Numbered from the stretch's first letter, positions 34,349 through 44,296 are shown. The stretch: 64,000 nucleotides of DNA from Prevotella sp. P5-50 (GCF_002251295.1 NZ_NPJA01000019.1:186001-250000), one strand, 5' to 3'. Made by a program: numbers and translations. Notes: generated by a model from the sequence alone, not told the origin.

Positions 34349-37114
34349 ATGAATAAACTATTCCTTTTAGACGCTTACGCACTGATATACCGTTCATATT
34401 ACGCCTTTATCAAGAACCCGCGTATCAATTCCAAGGGGCTGAATACTTCAGCAATCGTAGGGTTTGTAAACACCCTCCAGGAAGTACTTACGAAAGAGCA
34501 ACCCACACACATTGGCGTGGCATTTGACCCTCATGGACCCACATTTCGCAGCGAAGCATTCCCAGAATACAAAGCACAACGTGAGGCAACTCCAGAAGAC
34601 ATCCGCAAGTCTGTTCCCATCATCAAAGACCTCTTGCGTGCATGGAACATATCCATCCTTGAAGTTGATGGCTATGAAGCTGATGATGTGATAGGTACTT
34701 TGGCCACAAAGGCAGGCGAGTTGGGTGTTGACACCTATATGCTCACGCCCGATAAGGACTATGGCCAATTGGTGACAGAACACGTGCACATCTATCGTCC
34801 ACGACATGGCGGTGGTTATGAAGTAATGGGACCAGAAGAAGTGAAAGCCAAATACAACATCCCCTCGCCTACTGCCGTCATCGACTTGCTCGCCTTAATG
34901 GGCGATGCAGCCGACAACTTTCCAGGTTGCCCAGGTGTTGGAGAAAAGACAGCAGCCAAGCTCATCGGCCAATTTGGAAACATCGACCAGCTCCTTGCCC
35001 ACACCTCAGAACTGAAAGGTGCATTGAAGACAAAAGTCGAAAACCACGTCGATGACATCCGCCTATCACTTTTCCTCGCCACAATCAAAACCGATGTTCC
35101 CGTCGAACTCAACCTTGACGAATTGAAGGTGAGTCACCCCAATGAGGAAGAACTGGGTCGTTTACTCGAAGAATTAGAGTTTAAGAGCCTTGCCAACAAG
35201 ATTCTTAAAAAATCTAAAAATACTCAAACATCTGCTAATCCTCAGCTCTCTCTCTTTGCAGAATTTGCGCCCGAGAGTGCGGAAAGCTCAAAATTTTCGA
35301 GTTTTGAGAGCTTAAAAACCACTCCTCACAAATATCATCTTGTTGATAATGAGGAAGAAATGCAACGCATTTGTGACTATTTTAGGACAGTTGAAAATGT
35401 CAGTCTAGACACAGAGACCACTTCGACAACAGCAATAGACGCAGAACTCGTAGGTTTGAGCTTTGCGACAAAGGAACACGAAGCGTATTACGTACCAGTG
35501 CCAGCAGATAGAGCCGAAGCACAAAAAGTAGTTGAAATTTTCCGCCCGATCTATGAGAGCGACAAAATAGTAAAGGTTGGACAAAATCTAAAATACGATT
35601 TGGAAGTGTTGCGCAACTATGACATTCATCTGCAAGGTCCGATGTTCGACACCATGATAGCCCATTATCTTCTCCAACCCGAACTGCACCACAACATGGA
35701 CTACATGGCAGAAGCATATCTCCACTACCAAACCATCCACATCGACGAACTGATAGGACCGAAAGGAAAAAAGCAACGTTCGATGCGCGACCTCACTCCC
35801 GAACAGGTCTATGAATATGCTGCCGAGGACGCAGACATTACTCTTCAACTGAAAAACCACCTTGAGCCACAACTCAAAGAATATGGTGCTGACCGCCTGT
35901 TCTACGATATCGAGATGCCATTGATGCCTGTATTGGCAGAAATGGAAATGAATGGTGTATGTATTGATGCGTCATCATTGGCTGATACCTCATTACAACT
36001 TACCGAACGCATAAACACTATAGAACAAGAGATCTATACCTTGGCAGGCGAAACATTCAACATTGCCTCCCCCAAACAAGTTGGCGATGTGCTGTTTGGT
36101 AAACTGAAGATTGTTGAAAAACCCAAGAAAACCAAGACCGGACAGTATGTCACAAGTGAAGAAGTGCTCCAACAGTTACGCCACAAACACGAGATAGTAG
36201 ATAAGATTCTGCAACATCGTGGATTGAAGAAACTCTTGGGCACCTATATCGATGCACTCCCCCGACTCATCAATCCCCGTACCGGCCACATCCACACCTC
36301 ATTCAACCAGACAATCACAGCCACCGGACGCCTTTCGTCAAGCGATCCCAACTTACAAAACATACCTGTGCGAGGTGAAGATGGCAAAGAAATCCGTAAA
36401 GCATTCATCCCCGAACCTGGATGCCTTTTCTTCTCTGCCGACTATAGTCAGATTGAACTACGTGTCATGGCACATCTAAGTGGGGATGAAAACATGATTC
36501 GGGTATTCCGCGAAGGCAAGGACCTGCATGCTGCCACAGCTGCCAACATCTATAAAAAAGATATCAACGAGGTTACTCGCGATGAGCGCTCCAAGTCTAA
36601 GCGCGCCAATTTCGGAATTATCTACGGCATCACCGTGTTTGGTCTTGCCGAGCGTCTTGACATCGACCGTAGTGAGGCTAAACAACTGATAGACGGATAC
36701 TTTGATACTTTCCCACAAGTGCATGACTATATGGAGAAGGCCAAAGCGCTGGCTCACGAACAAGGTTATGTCACTACCCTGTTTGGCCGTCGCCGCTATT
36801 TGCCCGACATCAATAGTGCCAATGCCGTGGTGCGCGGATTTGCCGAGCGCAATGCCATCAACGCTCCTATACAGGGAACTGCAGCCGACATCATTAAGGT
36901 AGCAATGATACGCATCTTCCAACGTTTCCAACAGGAAGGAATCCGCAGCAAGATGATTCTCCAGGTACACGACGAACTCAACTTCTCTGTCTATCCTGAA
37001 GAGCGTGCGCAAGTGGAGCGCATCGTACTCGAAGAGATGCAAGGAACCATCGAACTCCATGTTCCATTGGTAGCCGACAGCGGTTGGGGAGCCAACTGGC
37101 TTGAGGCCCACTAA
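34349..37114 (+). CDS. polA: DNA polymerase I
   Basis: 921-residue repair and Okazaki-processing polymerase. The 5' nuclease domain (1 to about 290) has FLLDAYALIYRSYYAF and GDAADNFPGCPGVGEKTAAKLI-type helix-hairpin. The proofreading 3'-5' exonuclease keeps its acidic residues: SLDTETTS (Exo I), NLKYDLEVL (Exo II), YAAEDADITLQL (Exo III). Polymerase motifs: A DYSQIELRVMAHLSGDE, B (O helix) RSKSKRANFGIIYGI, C QVHDELNFS. So all three activities appear present. It is followed by a lipoprotein gene 56 nt downstream. Confidence 0.97.
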   Translation: MNKLFLLDAYALIYRSYYAFIKNPRINSKGLNTSAIVGFVNTLQEVLTKEQPTHIGVAFDPHGPTFRSEAFPEYKAQREATPEDIRKSVPIIKDLLRAWNISILEVDGYEADDVIGTLATKAGELGVDTYMLTPDKDYGQLVTEHVHIYRPRHGGGYEVMGPEEVKAKYNIPSPTAVIDLLALMGDAADNFPGCPGVGEKTAAKLIGQFGNIDQLLAHTSELKGALKTKVENHVDDIRLSLFLATIKTDVPVELNLDELKVSHPNEEELGRLLEELEFKSLANKILKKSKNTQTSANPQLSLFAEFAPESAESSKFSSFESLKTTPHKYHLVDNEEEMQRICDYFRTVENVSLDTETTSTTAIDAELVGLSFATKEHEAYYVPVPADRAEAQKVVEIFRPIYESDKIVKVGQNLKYDLEVLRNYDIHLQGPMFDTMIAHYLLQPELHHNMDYMAEAYLHYQTIHIDELIGPKGKKQRSMRDLTPEQVYEYAAEDADITLQLKNHLEPQLKEYGADRLFYDIEMPLMPVLAEMEMNGVCIDASSLADTSLQLTERINTIEQEIYTLAGETFNIASPKQVGDVLFGKLKIVEKPKKTKTGQYVTSEEVLQQLRHKHEIVDKILQHRGLKKLLGTYIDALPRLINPRTGHIHTSFNQTITATGRLSSSDPNLQNIPVRGEDGKEIRKAFIPEPGCLFFSADYSQIELRVMAHLSGDENMIRVFREGKDLHAATAANIYKKDINEVTRDERSKSKRANFGIIYGITVFGLAERLDIDRSEAKQLIDGYFDTFPQVHDYMEKAKALAHEQGYVTTLFGRRRYLPDINSANAVVRGFAERNAINAPIQGTAADIIKVAMIRIFQRFQQEGIRSKMILQVHDELNFSVYPEERAQVERIVLEEMQGTIELHVPLVADSGWGANWLEAH

Positions 37115-37170
37115 ACATCAGACAAGAATCAATAGAACTCTAAACATTATTCTATATAACACCAAACAAA

Positions 37171-37653
37171 ATGAAAAGGAAACAACTCTTTCTGACCGTC
37201 ACTACCCTATTGGTATGTTTGACCCTTACTGCAATGTTCACATCTTGCGGAGATGATGACTCAAAAACAGATGATTCTCAAAGCTGGATTTGCGGCAAAT
37301 GGGATGTAAGCGTCGATGTCACCAACTACGAGAACAACAAGGTTGTTGAACACCGAACCGACAGAAAAGGTACAGCCAAGTTTGAAAGAAACGGCACCCT
37401 TAGTGGTTTTGAAGATTTCACGAAATGGAAACTTACCGCCAACACCCTGACCGTTAGCGGTTCGAAAGGTAACGTAAGCGAGAAAACTTTCAATATCTCA
37501 ACAGATGCAAACAATCAAATCTTCACTTTCACCGAAGAGATAGAAACACTAAAGACAAATGACAGCACTTCTGCCAACGGCAAGATAGAAAAGAAATGCA
37601 TCAAAGTGTATGTCTTCCGAAAAGACTACACTTACAGTTCTAACAAACAATAA
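37171..37653 (+). CDS. Lipocalin-like lipoprotein
   Basis: 160-residue exported protein with a lipoprotein signal ending in TSCGDDD (lipidated Cys about residue 26), the acidic residues after Cys being a Bacteroidota surface-export type signal. The mature part begins with a lipocalin-like WICGKWDVSVDV and continues with beta strands (FERNGTLSGFEDFTKWKLTANTLTVSG), a pattern typical of Bacteroidota lipocalin-like domains. Ligand unknown. A strong hairpin terminator follows 10 nt after the stop. Confidence 0.8.
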   Translation: MKRKQLFLTVTTLLVCLTLTAMFTSCGDDDSKTDDSQSWICGKWDVSVDVTNYENNKVVEHRTDRKGTAKFERNGTLSGFEDFTKWKLTANTLTVSGSKGNVSEKTFNISTDANNQIFTFTEEIETLKTNDSTSANGKIEKKCIKVYVFRKDYTYSSNKQ

Positions 37654-37663
37654 GACCCTATCC

Positions 37664-37707
37664 ATCGCCCGATGTGGATTCAACATCCTATCGGGCGATT
37701 ATTTTAT
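37664..37707 (+). terminator. Terminator after the lipocalin-like gene
   Basis: 10-bp stem ATCGCCCGAT / ATCGGGCGAT with a small nested hairpin in the loop, followed by TATTTTAT. Confidence 0.8.
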
Positions 37708-37816
37708 ATCGGTCATAATTCCCACGAAAGTATATCCGCAAAACTTATATCTATTCGATGTCGCTCAGAAATAAAACAGATCGATATTCTTTTAATAACG
37801 CTTTGCCATGGTTTTC

Positions 37817-38070
37817 CAGACGTTTGGCAAAACGTATTGTCCAACGTTTGGTAAGGGTATTTCCTAAGGTTTGGCAAAGATATCGTCTAACGTTTGAAAA
37901 AGGTCTTTTCAAAGTTTGAAAAAGGTGTTATCCAACGTTTGACAAAAGTATTATCCAACGTTTGATAAAAGTATTATCCAACGTTTGATAAGAGTATTAT
38001 CCAACGTTTGATAAAGGTGTTATCCAACGTTTGATAAAAGTATTATCAAGGTCTGAAAAAACGCTGATAA
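37817..38070 (+). repeat. Tandem array B, about eleven units of 22-24 bp
   Basis: Units start at 37817, 37842, 37865, 37888, 37911, 37933, 37956, 37979, 38002, 38025 and 38047; five central units carry an exact or near exact CAACGTTTGATAAAAG core and a strict 23-bp period. The outer units are degenerate. Confidence 0.9.
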
Positions 38071-38142
38071 ACTATAGTAAACCCATTTATACATCAATCG
38101 CTTAGCTGGTCCGTGTTGATGATAGATGGCAATCCGATGGTC

Positions 38143-38243
38143 GATGTGTGGTCGAAATTTCAGACATCGACCACCACTTAAAGTTCTAATATACTGCACG
38201 TTATACTATAGGTATGGTCGAGTGGTCGAAATTTTCTGAAAAC
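38143..38243 (+). repeat. TGGTCGA-rich module B
   Basis: Blocks GATGTGTGGTCGAA, CATCGACCAC and ATAGGTATGGTCGAGTGGTC in the same order as module A at 22.1 kb. The segment ACATCGACC pairs with GGTCGATGT at 38139-38147 to form a possible hairpin. Confidence 0.85.
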
Positions 38244-38469
38244 TAAAATAACTGCGTGCTGAGGTAGTAATACTTTCTTGGACGACACGGATTTACAATG
38301 ATGCCCACAAAGCAACCTTGCTGCCGTCAATAGAAAACATGCTTATTATCAACCGACAACACATTTATTCGCCATGAAAATCAGCACAATAAGTGAAAGA
38401 AAAGGTAGAAATGGAAATTTTGAACATTATGTAGTAATTTATGAATAGTATGATGTGATGGAAAAGTCG

Positions 38470-38477
38470 TAACTTTG
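38470..38477 (+). promoter_or_regulatory. -7 promoter element (TAACTTTG) of the efflux operon
   Basis: TAACTTTG followed by C, 54 nt before the TolC-family start codon; downstream of composite element B. Confidence 0.65.
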
Positions 38478-38531
38478 CGCTCGATTAGTTATAGTTTAGA
38501 ATATCAGAAGAAATATATCAAGCATAAGAAG

Positions 38532-39851
38532 ATGAAAAAAGTATTGTTTTTTTGTATCGCTCTCTGTGCAATCACAATGGTCAAAGCACAGGAGACCCTT
38601 ACGCTGAACCAGTGTTTGCAAATGGCGATAGACAACAATCTCTCGTTGAAAATCAGTCGAAATGAGGTTGCAAAAGGTAAACAAACCATTAGCGAAAACC
38701 GCGCCAAACTGTATCCACAGATCAATGCAGTGGCACAGCTCAACGACAACTTCACTCCACCAGTATCTGTCACCGATGGTTCGGCATACGGTAAGTCCTA
38801 CAATGTGACCAAAACCCTACAATACAATGCCTCAGCAGGTTTACAATTACAGATGCCCCTCTACAACCAAATGGTGCTTACAGCTATCGACATTTCCAAA
38901 ACTGTTGACCATCTGAACCAGCTCTCTTATGAGAAAGCGCGCGAAGATCTCATCGTGCAGACCGCCAAAGCCTATTATATGGCGCAAAACACATTAGAGC
39001 AAATTCGCTTGGTGAACGATAATATCAAGCGTTTGGAAGAGTTGCGCGACATCACCCAAGCATTCTACGACAACCAGATGAGCCTTGAAGTAGATTTGAA
39101 GCGCGTCAACCTCAATATCGAAAACCTCACCGTGCAGCGCGACAATGCCGTTGCCATGCTCGATCAGCAATATACCATGCTAAAATATGTCATCGACTAT
39201 CCTGCCGACAAGGCCATCCAAGTGACCGACATGGAGCCTGCCAAGATAGAGGAAGTGAAGGCCAACGGCCTCAATACCGGCCTCTACGAACTGCAACTGC
39301 TTGAGAAGAAAAAGGAATTGACCAAGAAGCAAACCAAGCTTGCCAAAGACGGCTATCTTCCCACACTAAGCCTTACCGGCAGTCTGATGTACTCAGCTTT
39401 CACCGATAAGTTTGAACATTGGTTCCATTCGGGCGATTCCAACCATTGGTATGGCTCCAACGGTTTAGGCCTTCAGGTGCGCGTTCCCATCTTCGACGGT
39501 TTTGAGAAACGCTCTAAAATCAGACGTGCCAAGATAGAAGAAGACAATGCACGTATCGGCTATGAAAATGCCCTGAAAGGCATGCAGGCCAACTATATCA
39601 ATGCTGTCAGCGAAGTAAACAACTGCCAACGCAACTACAAAAAGCAGTCAGACAATTATCTTTTGGCACAAGATGTATATAGCGTGACCGCCGACCAATA
39701 TAAAGAAGGTGTCAGTTCGATGACCGCAGTACTCCAAGACGAGATGCGTATGAGCGAAGCCATGAATAATTATCTTACAGCCTGCTATAGCTATAAGATA
39801 GCCAACCTGTCACTTCTCAAACTCACCGGTCAACTGGACCAAGTGAAATAA
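38532..39851 (+). CDS. TolC-family outer membrane efflux protein
   Basis: 439-residue outer-membrane channel of a tripartite efflux pump. Signal peptide about residues 1-20 (ends MVKAQE); LTLNQCLQMAIDNNLSLKISRNE is the usual TolC/OEP N-terminal repeat, and the second repeat is around NALKGMQANYINAVSEVNNC with long coiled helices. The start at MKKVLFF gives a proper signal peptide; the upstream in-frame extension begins inside the promoter element. First gene of an operon with the HlyD-type adaptor and MFS pump, 56 nt before the next gene. Confidence 0.92.
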   Translation: MKKVLFFCIALCAITMVKAQETLTLNQCLQMAIDNNLSLKISRNEVAKGKQTISENRAKLYPQINAVAQLNDNFTPPVSVTDGSAYGKSYNVTKTLQYNASAGLQLQMPLYNQMVLTAIDISKTVDHLNQLSYEKAREDLIVQTAKAYYMAQNTLEQIRLVNDNIKRLEELRDITQAFYDNQMSLEVDLKRVNLNIENLTVQRDNAVAMLDQQYTMLKYVIDYPADKAIQVTDMEPAKIEEVKANGLNTGLYELQLLEKKKELTKKQTKLAKDGYLPTLSLTGSLMYSAFTDKFEHWFHSGDSNHWYGSNGLGLQVRVPIFDGFEKRSKIRRAKIEEDNARIGYENALKGMQANYINAVSEVNNCQRNYKKQSDNYLLAQDVYSVTADQYKEGVSSMTAVLQDEMRMSEAMNNYLTACYSYKIANLSLLKLTGQLDQVK

Positions 39852-39907
39852 AGCCATTTTCAAACTATATTATCATACAATAACAACGAACAAAACAAAA
39901 CGAAGAT

Positions 39908-41020
39908 ATGGAAAACAAGGAAAACAAAGAAAATAAAGAAATGGAAAACGTAGAAACAGTACAGGAAGAAAATGCCAAGGAGTTTAAGAAGCTCAGAGGC
40001 CGTCGCCTCGTAGTCAGTCTTATCGGCATTGCCATTCTTGCCTATGGTCTATGGAAAATCGGCTGTCTCTTCTTCGATTACTCTTCCAATGAGTCGAGCA
40101 ACGATGCCCAGATAGAGCAGTATATCTCTCCCGTTAACCTCCGTGCATCAGGCTACATAGCCAAAGTTTGTTTCAGAGAGCATCAAGAAGTGCATAAAGG
40201 CGACACCCTGCTCATTCTCGACGACCGAGAATACCGCATCCGTCTGATGGAGGCAGAGGCTGCGCTGAAGGATGCTTTGGCTGGCGCCAACGTCATCGAT
40301 GCCACCAAGCAAACCACCGAGACCTCGGCATCTATCTATTCTGCCTCTATCGATGAGATAGAAGTGCGCCTCGCCAAACTTGCCAAAGACTGCGAACGCT
40401 ACCGCAATTTGGTGGCCAAGAAAGCCGCAACCCCAATCCAACTGGAACAACTGGAAGTGGAATATGCCGCCACGAAAAAGAAACTCGAAGCCGTCAAGAA
40501 GCAACAAGCTGCTGCTTATAAAGGCGTCAACGAGGTGACCACTCGCAAGCAAAACGTTGCTGCCGCCATCGAGCGTGCTCAGGCAGCAGTTGAAATGGCC
40601 AAGTTAAACCTCTCCTACTGTGTTGTTGTGGCCCCTTGCAACGGTAAATTGGGACGCCGATCTATTGAGGAAGGCCAGATGGTCAATGCAGGAACCACCA
40701 TCACCTATATTGTCCCCGACAATCAGAAATGGGTGGTAGCCAATTTCAAGGAGACCCAGATAGAGCACCTCTACGTAGGTCAGAAGGTGCGTATCAGCGT
40801 AGATGCTATGCACGACAAGGAGTTTGAAGGCACCGTTACCGCCATTTCCGGTGCCACAGGCGCTAAGTATTCACTTGTTCCTACCGACAATTCTGCCGGC
40901 AACTTCGTAAAGATTCAGCAGCGCGTGCCAGTACGCATCGACTTCACCAATATCAGCAAAGAGGACAATGCCCGCCTTGCCGCAGGTATGATGGTAATCG
41001 TCAAAGCCCAGAGAAAATAG
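39908..41020 (+). CDS. HlyD/EmrA-type membrane fusion protein
   Basis: 370-residue periplasmic adaptor. The N-terminal Lys/Glu-rich cytoplasmic tail (NKENKENKEME) is followed by one membrane helix (about 38-58), a biotinyl-lipoyl-like half motif (VNLRASGYIAKVCFREHQEV), a coiled hairpin with two long helices (about 115-220), the second lipoyl half (CNGKLGRRSIEEGQMV) and a beta-barrel domain. This is the EmrA layout, so it links the MFS pump to the TolC-like channel. It ends 4 nt before the pump gene. Confidence 0.92.
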   Translation: MENKENKENKEMENVETVQEENAKEFKKLRGRRLVVSLIGIAILAYGLWKIGCLFFDYSSNESSNDAQIEQYISPVNLRASGYIAKVCFREHQEVHKGDTLLILDDREYRIRLMEAEAALKDALAGANVIDATKQTTETSASIYSASIDEIEVRLAKLAKDCERYRNLVAKKAATPIQLEQLEVEYAATKKKLEAVKKQQAAAYKGVNEVTTRKQNVAAAIERAQAAVEMAKLNLSYCVVVAPCNGKLGRRSIEEGQMVNAGTTITYIVPDNQKWVVANFKETQIEHLYVGQKVRISVDAMHDKEFEGTVTAISGATGAKYSLVPTDNSAGNFVKIQQRVPVRIDFTNISKEDNARLAAGMMVIVKAQRK

Positions 41021-41024
41021 TAAG

Positions 41025-42719
41025 ATGTCGGAAAAGTATAAGAATTATCCGTTTTACAGTTGGGTGCCGAAACCACTTGGCATCATCTTTATGATCATCC
41101 TCTTCGTACCGATGATCACTATGGGTGGTGTCTATGCCGCCAACAGCGGTGAGATGATGAGCGGACTCGGCATCCAGTCGGAGTATATCGTCTTTGCCAG
41201 CTTCTGCACCTCAATAGGTATGGCAGCATTTTCGCCATTCTTCTATGACTTAGTGTGTATCCGACGAGAGAAGATGATGTGTATCGTAGGCTTCTCCATT
41301 CTCTTTCTGCTGAGTTATGTCTGTGCTATGACCGAATCGCTTTTCATTCTCGGTTTGTGCAGTCTGCTCATGGGTTTTGTGCGCCAAACGCTATTGATGG
41401 CCCATCTCTTCGTACTCATCAAGTATGCTTTCGGCATAGAAGCCACACGTAATCTCACACCAGGTTGTGAACCTACAACAGAGGAAGGTTGGGATGCTGC
41501 AGATAGCGAAAAGATGGTATCACAACCGGTCATCTACCTTTTCTTTATGATTATCGGACAACTCGGAACATGGCTTACAGCTTGGTTGGCCTACGCTTAC
41601 GAGTGGCAGTATGTCTATCATTTCATGATGGCATTTATGCTTGCAGGCATCATCATCGTCTTCTTCACCATGCCCTATCATGAATATGCACTGCCAAAAT
41701 TCCCCATATCCTTTTCAAAGTTTGGCAATGTCACGGTGTTCAGCGTTATGCTTTGCTCGTTTGTCTATGTCATGGTGTTTGGCAAAACATTAGACTGGTT
41801 TGACGACAAATCCATCTGCCTCTCCACACTGATATGCATCGTCTTTACGGGGTTGTTTATCTATTTGGAAGCCTCACGCCGATCACCTTATTTCATCATG
41901 GAGGTATTTAAAGTAAGGGTCGTCAACTATGGTATCATGCTGTTCTTTCTGCTGATGTTATGTAATTCAAGCAGCATGTTCGTCAATGTGTTCACCAATG
42001 TCAGCATGAAGATAGACAACTGGCAGAATGCCACTTTGGGCAATTGGGTAATGGTGGGCTATACCGTTGGACTCATCTTTGCCATTATAGCCAGAGCCAA
42101 AAACGTCCACTTGAAATGGATGTATGCCCTTGGATTTGTATTTATCGGTGCATACGCCCTCTTCATGTATTTCGAGGTTCAAAACGATGGAATGTATGAA
42201 CGCATGAAGTGGCCCGTCATTATCCGCTCCACCGGAATGATGTTGCTCTATTCGCTGATATCCACTATTGCCAACCAACGCATGCCCTATCGATTTATGT
42301 CCACCTGGGTATGTATCATGCTCACCGTGCGTATGGTCATTGCACCAAGTATCGGTTCTGCACTCTATAGTAATGTGCTTCAGTACCGTCAACAGTATTA
42401 TGTCACACGCTTCGCACAGGATTTCGATCGCACCAGTATCGAGACTGCCACCACCTACGACCAAACAATTCGGGGCATGCAGCATCAAGGCAAGAACGAG
42501 ACCGAAGCACAACACATGGCAGCCATGAGCGTCAAGGGTAAGATTCAGGTGCAAGCCACGCTGACCACCATTAAGGAGATGGCCGGCTGGACTTTCTATG
42601 GGTGTATGGCCTGTGCGCTACTGATGCTTATCATCCCTTGGCGCAAGCGCAATCTGAAGGAACTCACTCGCGAATATTTGCTCAAGAATGTAGATGTCAG
42701 TTCACTTGGGGCAAAATAA
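41025..42719 (+). CDS. EmrB-like MFS multidrug efflux transporter
   Basis: 564-residue inner-membrane pump with about 14 hydrophobic segments, the DHA2-type count. The N-terminus has little similarity to the classical EmrB motif A, so subfamily assignment rests on length, topology and the adjacent EmrA and TolC partners. A hydrophilic loop (about residues 143-170, rich in Glu/Asp/Thr) and a second one near 470-510 (TTYDQTIRGMQHQGKNETEA) are present. Substrate unknown; drugs, bile acids or fatty acids are typical. The AraC gene downstream may control it. Confidence 0.88.
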   Translation: MSEKYKNYPFYSWVPKPLGIIFMIILFVPMITMGGVYAANSGEMMSGLGIQSEYIVFASFCTSIGMAAFSPFFYDLVCIRREKMMCIVGFSILFLLSYVCAMTESLFILGLCSLLMGFVRQTLLMAHLFVLIKYAFGIEATRNLTPGCEPTTEEGWDAADSEKMVSQPVIYLFFMIIGQLGTWLTAWLAYAYEWQYVYHFMMAFMLAGIIIVFFTMPYHEYALPKFPISFSKFGNVTVFSVMLCSFVYVMVFGKTLDWFDDKSICLSTLICIVFTGLFIYLEASRRSPYFIMEVFKVRVVNYGIMLFFLLMLCNSSSMFVNVFTNVSMKIDNWQNATLGNWVMVGYTVGLIFAIIARAKNVHLKWMYALGFVFIGAYALFMYFEVQNDGMYERMKWPVIIRSTGMMLLYSLISTIANQRMPYRFMSTWVCIMLTVRMVIAPSIGSALYSNVLQYRQQYYVTRFAQDFDRTSIETATTYDQTIRGMQHQGKNETEAQHMAAMSVKGKIQVQATLTTIKEMAGWTFYGCMACALLMLIIPWRKRNLKELTREYLLKNVDVSSLGAK

Positions 42720-42778
42720 GAGTGGGGCAAAATATCAAAAAAAGCAAGACTTTCATCGGGAAAGAATGATATTTTTGT

Positions 42779-42786
42779 TATCTTTG
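42779..42786 (+). promoter_or_regulatory. -7 promoter element (TATCTTTG) of the AraC gene
   Basis: TATCTTTG followed by C, 59 nt before the start codon, so the regulator has its own promoter. Confidence 0.6.
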
Positions 42787-42845
42787 CACCAAATAAGGTC
42801 ATGGGAACGGTCATCGTTCTCATGACTTGGGCAAAGAAACAATAA

Positions 42846-43673
42846 ATGGAACAGACCGAAAACATCATCATCTGCAACGCCAGCACCTTTCCCCATTGGC
42901 TGACCGAACCCTTCTATTCCGACTATGTGGGTATAGTGGTTTGTCATCAGGGAACGTTTCATTTCTGTGTAGATGGCACTTCATATACTACTAAAGCAGA
43001 TGAAACCGTATTCCTGTCAAAGGGCATCATGCTTCAAGTGACAGAAAGTTCTTCCGATTTACAGTTCACTTTACTCTTCTACCACAGCGAAAACATACGC
43101 CCCATGTTAGGCAATACTGTAGTCACCATGCGCCTCTATGCCACCATCTATCCTAAAGCATGCCACATTATCCATACAGGTTTTGAGAATATGCTTGCTT
43201 CTTATGCCCGCATGTTGCAGGCATTGGAGCAGCAAGAAGACACCAGTCCGTATAGTGCCTACGAAGAAAAACTCCTATTGCTGGCAGTCACTTACCGACT
43301 ATGCAGTATCTTCTCCATGTCGTATAAAGTTGCAGGCAAGGATATGGCACGTAAGATAGAAATCTTCGAGTCGTTGCTCAAGCTCATTGAAGACAACTAC
43401 ATGCGTGAACGCAGTGTGGCATTCTATGCCGATCAACTGTGTCTTACACCAAAATACTTATCTGTCATGGTGAAATCGCTATGCGGAAACACTGTTCAAC
43501 AATTGCTCTTCAAAGCCATTATCCGCCGTAGCATTTTCCTTATGAAGAATACCAATATGTCGATTCAACAGATTTCCTACGAGTTGAATTTTCCCAATGC
43601 TTCCACCTTCGGCACATTCTTCAAGAAGCACACGGGACTTTCACCCAAACACTACAGAATGGCTACAGAATAA
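42846..43673 (+). CDS. AraC-family transcriptional regulator
   Basis: 275-residue regulator. The N-terminal part (1 to about 150) is a cupin-like sensor (GTFHFCVDGTSYTTKADETVFLSKGI). The C-terminal AraC DNA-binding domain has two helix-turn-helix units: SVAFYADQLCLTPKYLSVMVK and MSIQQISYELNFPNASTFGTFFKKHTGLSPKHYR, the latter matching the family signature closely. Placement directly after the efflux operon on the same strand suggests it senses a pump substrate (inference). Confidence 0.94.
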   Translation: MEQTENIIICNASTFPHWLTEPFYSDYVGIVVCHQGTFHFCVDGTSYTTKADETVFLSKGIMLQVTESSSDLQFTLLFYHSENIRPMLGNTVVTMRLYATIYPKACHIIHTGFENMLASYARMLQALEQQEDTSPYSAYEEKLLLLAVTYRLCSIFSMSYKVAGKDMARKIEIFESLLKLIEDNYMRERSVAFYADQLCLTPKYLSVMVKSLCGNTVQQLLFKAIIRRSIFLMKNTNMSIQQISYELNFPNASTFGTFFKKHTGLSPKHYRMATE

Positions 43674-43723
43674 GCTGTGTAGCCCACTGATATAGCACTA
43701 TATCGGTTATCTTGCTGGAAAAC

Positions 43724-44296
43724 TCATTTCAAATGCTTGATAACACGAGCAGGATTACCCACTGCCACCACATTAGAAGGGATGTCGCTGACCACCACAC
43801 TACCCGCTCCTATCGTCACATTGTCGCCAATGGTGACACCGGGAAGAATAGTAGCACCACCACCAATCCACACACTATGGCCAATGGTGACTGGTTTTGC
43901 CCATTCACGACGTGTGTTACGCTCCTCAGGATTAGTACTGTGACAAGCGGTATAGATGCCAACATTGGGACCGATAAAACAGTCGTCGCCTATGGTTACA
44001 GGTGCTTCGTCGAGCACAGTCCAATTGAAATTGGCAAAGAAACGCTTACCCACGTGTATATTTGTACCATAATCACACCAGAACGGTTGTACAATAAAGG
44101 TATCAGTTTCACTGGTTCCCAACATCTGTTGCAGTTTTAAGTTGCGTGCCTGCAAATCGGTTGGACGTATCTGGTTGTATTCCCAACAATCTTCCTTACA
44201 TTTATTCAATAGTTGTATAAGGTACGAATCACAAGCATTATACTCCTCGCCGCGCACCATTTTCTGGTATTCGACCATATTATGTTCGGTCATCAT
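43724..44296 (-). CDS. Maltose/galactoside O-acetyltransferase family protein
   Basis: 190-residue left-handed beta-helix acetyltransferase of the Maa/LacA/NodL group. The N-terminal cap YQKMVRGEEYNACDSYL is family specific; the hexapeptide repeats run from about residue 75 (IHVGKRFFANFNWTVLDEAPVTIGDDCFIGPNVGIYT, read in pieces) to the end; the catalytic His is in YTACHSTNPEERN. It transfers acetyl from acetyl-CoA to a sugar hydroxyl; substrate unclear. The start overlaps the PH-domain gene stop by 4 nt (ATGA), implying coupled translation. Confidence 0.93.
   Translation of the reverse strand: MMTEHNMVEYQKMVRGEEYNACDSYLIQLLNKCKEDCWEYNQIRPTDLQARNLKLQQMLGTSETDTFIVQPFWCDYGTNIHVGKRFFANFNWTVLDEAPVTIGDDCFIGPNVGIYTACHSTNPEERNTRREWAKPVTIGHSVWIGGGATILPGVTIGDNVTIGAGSVVVSDIPSNVVAVGNPARVIKHLK

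Noticed and set aside
43689-43704. Hairpin GATATAG...CTATATC between the AraC and acetyltransferase genes
   Set aside because: Arms are AT-rich with a loop of 2-4 nt and no T-run; too weak to call a terminator.
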